Positions 57,437 to 64,000 of a stretch of DNA of 64,000 bases are shown here, in pieces (within the stretch, counting starts at the first letter, position 1; the number at the start of each line of letters is the position of its first letter). The position numbers were made by a program, and so were the translations under genes. The stretch spans positions 1,860,001 to 1,924,000 of the forward strand of contig SPDT01000002.1 in NCBI GenBank assembly GCA_008477525.1, given 5' to 3'. Source of the stretch: Hypomyces perniciosus. Lineage: Eukaryota > Ascomycota > Sordariomycetes > Hypocreales > Hypocreaceae. The notes below the pieces were generated by a model, which was not told the DNA's origin, ran no database searches, and worked only from the letters and a program-made list of their open reading frames with translations.

Positions 57437-57662
57437 TGTAACGGGTGTAGCCTAACTGGAAAGCACGCAGTTAGGGCACCTCTGTATTGTCTATCTATAG
57501 CTGAAGGAAGGAAGCTCTATACTAGCTATGTATGCGTTATATAGTTGTGCGTATAGGGTTGTGGCCGAGGTGGTTTCCTAATTAGGTAAGCGGTCTAGTA
57601 TTGGTCGTATTTCCGGATTCGGCGTAGTCGTGATTCCGGGAGACATGGCCTAGCCTGTGACA
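57437..57662 (-). repeat. 5' LTR of the chromovirus
   Basis: 226 bp, the 5' LTR in element sense. A TATATAA box (sense strand, starting at 57543) lies 41 nt before the proposed transcript start at 57502. Confidence 0.95.
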
Positions 57663-60600
57663 GCAGGGAAAGCTGCGCTTTATTTAACTAAATAGTTAAC
57701 TTATTGATTACCTATAATATCCTTATATTTTAAAACTTATAAAATATAAGTTTTATAACGTAAAATACTTTATATTAATTTCTAAAAGTATATATATACT
57801 TTTTATATAAAAAGGGAGGGCTTATTAAATAGTTTATTAATAATTAATAAATTATTTAAAGAAAGCTATTTAAATTATATAATCTTCCCTTATATATTTA
57901 ACTATTAGCTTAATAGCCTTTAAAGCAGCTTATACTTTTATATTATAAACCTTTATATTATTAAAGTATTTAATATCTATAATTACTTTTACTTTATAGT
58001 AAATAACTGCTTTTTAATTTATATTCCTTTTAATTTAAAATTTATTAAAATAGCCTAAAATTAAATAAAAAGGGAGGGATTTAATTATTTTTAAGTATTT
58101 CTTTAGTGTAATTAATTTACCTATACCTTTTAAGTTAAACTTAAAGAGAATATATAAAGACTTTTTAATAAAAAAGTATAGGTTTAATAGTTTTATTAAT
58201 TAAGGCGGTAATATATTAAAGTCTAGTTTATAATAATTAAAGAGGGAGTTTTTTATTAATATGTTAATTAATTAAATAGTTTTAATCTAATCCTATAAAT
58301 TTTACTATATATTTAAATTAAGCTTAAGTTGAAGTAATACTGGCTAAAAGGACCTTTAACTCTTTATATAAAATAAAAATATTTATAATCTTTTAAATTA
58401 AAAGGATTACTTTTACTATAGCTTTAAAGGCTTTATTTATTTTATTTATTAAACTAAATACTTTTATATTTACCTGCTTAATAAAGTTAATTTATAATTA
58501 TTATTTATATTTTAACTATTATACTTTTATTTGATTTAAAATAATAAAGAGGATATAGGCCTTTATAGCTTATACTATAGCTTTAAAAAATAAGCATTTT
58601 TAAGTTTTATTAAATAACTTAAAGAAATTAAAGATTTTAGATATTTTACCTATAAATATCTTTATATATTTCTTAAAAAAAACCTTTAAATTAAATTAAA
58701 CCTTTAACTATTAAATATTCTTTTTAAGCTAAACTAGTTTTCCCTTTATTATAATACCTTTTTTATATAATTGGCCTTTTATATAATAAAAATATAATAA
58801 TTTAGCTTTTAATACAATTAAAAAATACTATATTTTTTACTTTTTACTTTAATATTTTATTCAATATTTATAACATAAAAATAACTGTTTGTTAAATAGA
58901 TTTACCTATAATACATATAGAAATATTATTAATATATTTAAAGTAAAATTATTAGTCTTTAAATTAAAGGATTAGGCTAAAGTATAGTATTAATATAATA
59001 AAAGAAATAAAAGACTTTTATAAAGTATTATATTTAAAGGCAAAGTCTAGTAAATTAAATTTTTTTTTTTTTTAAATAAAAGCAGTTTTATTATTTATAA
59101 CAGATTCTGCTTATTTTATAAATTAAATAAATTAATTTTATTATATAAGTTATAAAGTTAATTTATTTTTTATAATAATATTAAAGGCTTTAAAGATATT
59201 GAAAGGAAATAAAGTTATAACCTCCCTTTTATTTAAAGTAACTTTAATATTATAAATTAAGTAGGTAATTACATTCATAGCTGCTTTTTTAAAAAAAAGC
59301 TTTAAAATACTACTTTAAAAGGATTTTATATTTAAATGCTAAAAAAGATACCCTTTTAGCAAATAGCCTTTTAAAGCCTTTTCCAATATAAAAAAGCAGT
59401 AACATAGGCCTAAAAGCTTTATAGGTTATATAGTTAAATTTATTGGATTTAAATATAATAGTAATTTTAATGTTTTTAGAAGGGAGAGGTTAGTATTTTA
59501 ACTTAAAGCAGCCTTTAAAAAAGTTTATAATAAACTCTTTAATAGTAGGCTAAATATAGTATAAAGGGTAATTAATATATTATCTATACTAGGCATAGTG
59601 TTCCCTACTTTAATTATAGCCTTTTTTACCTCCTCTTTAATAACTATTTTATTTTATAGTATTTAAAGGTTCTTTAATGCCTAGGGTTTTTATAGGCTTT
59701 TAATATCTTTTTCTACTCTTTTTTACTATAATAGGTATTTTTTAAAAAAGGCCGCTTACTTTTTAAAGTCTAAAATACTTTTATTATTATCTATTAAAAG
59801 GGGGGGTTAAAACTAGTTTATAGCTTTATATTATTTAGCTACCTATTCAATGCTTTTATTTAAGCTAGCTTTAGCTATAACTTTATTTTAATAGTTGTAT
59901 TTTTTATATTTAATTATATTATATAGTATTTCTTTTAGTTTAGTTTATTTATTAATTTTAAAGGGCGCTATAATAAAAGCTAAATAAACTATCTAATAGT
60001 CTTTATTTTATTAAAGGGTACTATATTTATTTTAATATCTCTTTTTATTTATTAACTATATCTAGTCTGTAAAAAGTCTTTAAAGTATTTATATAGCTAT
60101 ATTTAAATCTTTTTTAGTTAAATTAATTATATTTACCTTTAAAAGGAGCTAGGTATATATATATATTAGCTAGTTAAACTTTTATAGGCTTTTAAAAGGG
60201 ATATATTTCTTTCCTGCATTAACTATTAGCCTAGCAGGGCTTAAAAGTATAGTAGTAATTATATAGTAGTTTAAGCCTATATTTAGGTTTTTTAAAACAG
60301 TTATTACTATAAGGCAGTTAAAGAAAATAAAGTTAATATACTTTCTAGAATCTTTTATAAAAGTATTTATAAAGGCAGGGATTAAATTATATTTATCTCC
60401 CTATTTAGCTAGTTTATTACCTGCAGTATTTAAGATTTAGCCTAGCTATTACATTTAATATAATATATTACAGTCTTTTATAATAATTAAGTTTAAAGGG
60501 GGTTAGCTTTATTTTTGAAAGGTTTTTATTATAATATTAAAGGATGCTTTACAGTAAATATTAATAATAATATAACTATAGACTTTTATTTAATAAATGT

Positions 60601-62193
60601 AATTGCTTTTTAATTTTAAAGGTAAAAGTTATTAATATAATAGATTTAGTGATTTTTTAATATATATATAAAGATAAAAAGTTTAATCTTTTTTTAATTA
60701 TTAAATAAGTTAAATTCTTAAAAGCTAAGGTAAGATTTTATTTATTTTGTAAATAATATAGTATTTTAATAAGTTTATAGCTTTTAAATAAATATAATAT
60801 TAAAGCTATTTTCTTAGGTTAATAAAAAGGCTATATTATAATACTTTTTTTTTTACATTAGCTTAAAAGACTTTTAGGCTAAAGTTTTTTTAATAGTTTT
60901 AATAAAGTTTATTATTTATAGGTTAAACTTATAAGGTTTATCTCCTTTAAACGATTCCTTTAAAGTATTATTTATAAATTTATTAAAATTAATAACCTTA
61001 ATTATAAATAGGCCAATAAATTTTCTTTTAATAAACTATTAAAGATATTTATTAAATTAATTTTATTTTAAAGGGGCTTTATTATAGGGGTAAAAGGTAT
61101 TATCCTACTTAAAAGGAAAAGTCTTTAAATTTAAGCTTTAAAAGCAGTAAAAGATTTAGTTAAAGTAGTTTAAAAAGCTTTTCCTTTAAATACACTAGGT
61201 TTAGGCTTAAAGGTAAAAGGGGTAAGGTTTTTTTTTAAAAACTTTTAAATTTTAAATTTTTACTACTTTTAAGTTATTTTTTAATAATATATATATTTAT
61301 ATTATTTTTAATAATTAAATATATATAGCAGTTTAAAGTATGAAATTAATAAAGTTTAACGCAGTTAATATATTAAATAAAGTTATTACAGTTTTTATTT
61401 TATTAATATATTAAAAGGCAGGCTTATTATACTTTTTATAGTATATAATTTTAATATATTTTTAACAGTTATAAAAGCTAAAGTATTTATTATATTAAAT
61501 TATTTATACTTTTTAAGTTTAAAGCTTTATTAAAGCTAAATAGTTAAAGAGTTTAAAGTTTATTTTAATTTCCTTTTTAAAAGAGATAAAGTAATAGTAG
61601 GTATTAATAATTTTATTAAAAAGGGTTTTTTAATCAAAGATTAAAAGTTCTTTAAACTTAATATTTATTTAAGCTTTAATTAAAATTAATATATTAAAAA
61701 AAAAAATTTTTAAAGTATTAATATAATATTTAAAAATACTTTATATAAAAAAGGTCTTTTATATATATACTTTTTTAATTTTTAAACTGCTAGCCTTTAT
61801 AATTAAATTTAAAGTAAAGATTACTTTTTTAATTTTATTATTTTTAGTTTATAATATAAAGCTAGTTTTTACTTTTTAAAAGTAAATAATATTTTTTTTA
61901 TTAAAAGGTTTTTATTTATACCTTTAACCGTAATTATAGCTTATATAATTTATTTTAAGCTATCAATTATTAATAAAGCATTTAGGTTAATTTAAAGTAA
62001 AGGTTAAGGTTTAATTTATTATTATTTATTACTTTAGTAAATTCATTTATTAATTAACTATATAATTATTAATTAAATTAAAAGGGGGTTTTTATTCAAC
62101 TTTTTAAAGTCTATAAAGGCCATTAAAGAAAAAAAGCCTTTAAAAATATTAATAAATACTTTGTTTACTTATAAAGCAGCTAAAAAATAATTT

Positions 62194-62369
62194 TTTTTAA
62201 TATTTAATTAAGCAGTTATTAATAATTTAAGCTATTAAAAATAAAACTTTTTATTTAACTTTTTAAATTATATCAATTTTTTTAATATTTAATTAAGCAG
62301 TTATTAATAATTTAAGCTATTAAAAATAAAACTTTTTATTTAACTTTTTAAATTATATCAATTTTTTTA
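62194..62369. repeat. 85-bp tandem duplication in AT-rich DNA
   Basis: Two nearly perfect copies of an 85-bp unit (beginning AATATTTAATTAAGCAG at 62199 and again at 62284) lie head to tail. Differences are limited to T-run length. Confidence 0.9.
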
Positions 62370-63107
62370 ATTTAAGTAAAGATTTTATAAATTATAGTAA
62401 ATTATTTACTATTATTAAAAGTAAATACTTGTATTAATTTACTTTGAAAGGAAAAAAAAAGCTTTTTAAATCCCTTTAAAAAAATATATAAAGTTTTATA
62501 TTAAAATTAAAATTAAATTTAAAAATATTAATTTTAATATGTTTATTATTAATATAGTGTTTTTTAAATATAAATAAGAAAACTATAATTTTTTTTTATT
62601 TTAAAAGTAAAAAAGTACCTTCTCCTTTAAATTGCTAGATTACTGCTTACTTAGTTAAAGTAACATTCAATTATTTTTAATTTATTTAATATCTAATAGT
62701 ATTTTTTTTAAATACCTAAACGGGGTAAAGGAATATTATTAAGCTTATTTTTCTTAATAGTTAGTTAAAAGGTAGTGAATGGTTTTAGATTTTAAGCGAA
62801 TTAGGGATAACTAAACCTTACTGTTACTAGGCAGGCAGTAATTTAGCGATTTAAAAAAGAGGGTACTCCTTTATTTATAGAATAAAGAGGGACTATAGTC
62901 TTCCTATTTATATTTAAGAAATACTATATTAATAATAAACGCATTAAAACTAATATTTTTAAACTTAATTTCAGCTTTAATATAAAACCTAGTATTTCTT
63001 TCTTTTTAAAAGGGATTTAAAAAAGCCTTTTTTCCTTTTTTAAAGTAAATTAATAAAAGTATTTACTTTTAATAATAGTGTTAAAAATAAGGGCTAAAAA
63101 GCAAGGA

Positions 63108-63600
63108 TCTCTATGTAATTAGGTAACCTTCCTATTCCGGCTAGACCCGGAATTAGGCCCGACGCTAGGACCAGCTACCCCGCCTACCCTAGACTCAATA
63201 CAATGGCCACAATGGCTATTGTGAAAAATCTGACTAAAATGGTTTCCTGTTTGTATGGCCGTGAGTCGATTTGGACAATTTCCCATATAAATGAATTTTG
63301 CGGAAAATAGGAATGGGGCCACGAACCCAATTCTGCCGCCGCATTCCTATTATCTAGTCGGAGGACTATTGTAGAAGACAAAGCTATTGTTTATACAATT
63401 ACTTCTACACCAGCCGTACATTACTAGATATTCTATAGCTTTCTAGCTATTAGTTCAGTTACAATTCAATTGTTCATCCATTATTAACCTAACTAGACTC
63501 TCAGTCGTTTCCTTATTGCTGCATTGTATGCAGCTTCCTAGAAGCCATACATAAATGAGGTTCAGTATAACCTTGTTAGTTTGACAAATAGTAAATAGTT
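63108..63600. other. Less AT-rich island, possible relic LTR
   Basis: About 490 bp of mixed composition within the AT-rich block. It begins at about TGTAATTAGGTAACC (63114) and has features such as AGACCCGGAATTAGGCCC. No coding potential, TSD or second copy was found. It could be a degraded solo LTR that was not fully RIPed, or a remnant of original sequence. Confidence 0.4.
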
Positions 63601-64000
63601 TACTATAGCTTATAAAATTTTCACTTAAATTAAAAAAAATTAATGCAATTTAAAAAGCTAAATAAAGAAATATATTTTTAATAGCTTAAACTATTAATAA
63701 CTACTTAATTAAATATTTAAAAAAGTATTACCTTTTAGCTGCTTTATAAATAAATAAAGCACTTATTAATACTTTTAAAGGCTTTTTTCTTTAAAGGCTT
63801 TTATAGACTTTAAAAAGTTAAGTAAAAACCCCCTTTTAACTTAACTAATAACTATATAGCCAATTAATAAAAAGACTTACTAAAAGAATAAATAATAATA
63901 AATTAAACTTTACCCTTTAATTTAAATTAACTTAAATATTTTACTAGTAATTAATAGCTTAAAGTAAGTTATATAGGCTATAATTATAGTTAAAGGCGCA

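Larger units (their letters stand above)
52243..57662 (-). mobile_element. Intact Ty3/gypsy chromovirus LTR retrotransposon
   Basis: A 5420-bp element on the minus strand. LTRs of 226 bp (52243-52468 and 57437-57662) read identical by eye, with TGT...ACA ends. They are flanked by a 5-bp target duplication GCAGG (52238-52242, 57663-57667). Intact gag and pol frames lie between. The bases next to the 5' LTR (57426-57436, TATCTATAGCT in sense) are complementary to AGCTATAGATA inside the LTR, which suggests self-priming rather than a tRNA primer. A polypurine tract AAGAAGGGGGGG precedes the 3' LTR. It is an intact, recently inserted copy. Confidence 0.96.
57663..64000. other. AT-rich, RIP-like gene-free block
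   Basis: The remainder of the window is dominated by TTAA, TATA and TTTAAAG words on both strands. Stop codons are dense, no frame of note exists outside 63.1-63.4 kb, and poly-T/poly-A runs recur. This fits RIP-degraded repeats in an ascomycete heterochromatin block, subtelomere or centromere flank. The original elements are not recognisable. Confidence 0.8.

Noticed and set aside
63119..63381. Minus-strand frames of 65-67 codons in the 63.1 kb island
   Set aside because: No similarity to known proteins, overlapping frames and no splice signals; treated as a non-coding relic.
57663..64000. Possible CRISPR or ordered repeat array
   Set aside because: Apart from one 85-bp duplication the recurrent words are low-complexity AT sequence with no regular spacing; the organism is a eukaryote.

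Overview
The window is nuclear DNA of a filamentous ascomycete. Genes are interrupted by short GT-AG introns of about 44-140 nt with CTAAC-like branch points, and the set includes ATG3, CWC24, a highly reducing polyketide synthase, an acid trehalase and a chromodomain Ty3/gypsy element. Gene content and the AT-rich, RIP-like block fit Pezizomycotina, most likely Sordariomycetes/Hypocreales; this is inference and no species is claimed. Start codons were placed at ATG only, which is often inside a longer open frame, and exon borders were read from splice sites and family continuity.

Layout. 0-6 kb is a housekeeping segment: splicing factor CWC24 (+), autophagy E2 ATG3 (+, downstream of four GATAAG boxes) and a conserved-looking coiled-coil protein (-). 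6-14 kb is a gene-poor stretch rich in micro- and minisatellites, including about 37 copies of CAGA. 14.1-16.7 kb holds a Gln/Pro-rich repeat protein gene (-) whose C-terminal part contains a 15-bp in-frame minisatellite. 16.7-23 kb has more simple repeats, a large ankyrin gene (+), a small F-box/ankyrin gene (-), and a tRNA-Glu(CTC) with a 16-nt intron.

23.1-45.7 kb looks like a secondary-metabolite locus. It contains an epoxide-hydrolase-type alpha/beta hydrolase (+), a complete HR-PKS of about 2774 aa (KS-AT-DH-MT-ER-KR-ACP, -), a P450 (-), an FSH1/LovG-type serine hydrolase (+) and a BAHD acyltransferase (+). An acid trehalase (-) sits inside this stretch. The trehalase/acyltransferase divergent promoter carries a perfect CGG-N11-CCG palindrome. 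A 254-bp solo LTR with a 5-bp target duplication lies upstream of the PKS. No transcription factor or transporter is visible, so the locus may be partial or its regulator may lie elsewhere. A working model is that the PKS makes a reduced, possibly C-methylated chain, the FSH1 hydrolase and/or acyltransferase releases or esterifies it, and the P450 and hydrolase tailor it.

46-51.4 kb carries a dynamin-like GTPase (-) broken by two apparent 1-nt frameshifts and a GARS-only (PurD-type) gene (-). The GARS-only gene is unusual because fungal Ade5,7 normally fuses GARS to AIRS. From about 51.6 kb to the end the DNA is extremely AT-rich and gene-free, except for an intact chromovirus at 52243-57662. 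This element has 226-bp LTRs that look identical, a GCAGG target duplication, intact gag and pol, and an 11-nt complementarity between the region next to its 5' LTR and its LTR, which suggests Tf1/sushi-type self-priming. Its clean state inside a degraded block points to a recent insertion.
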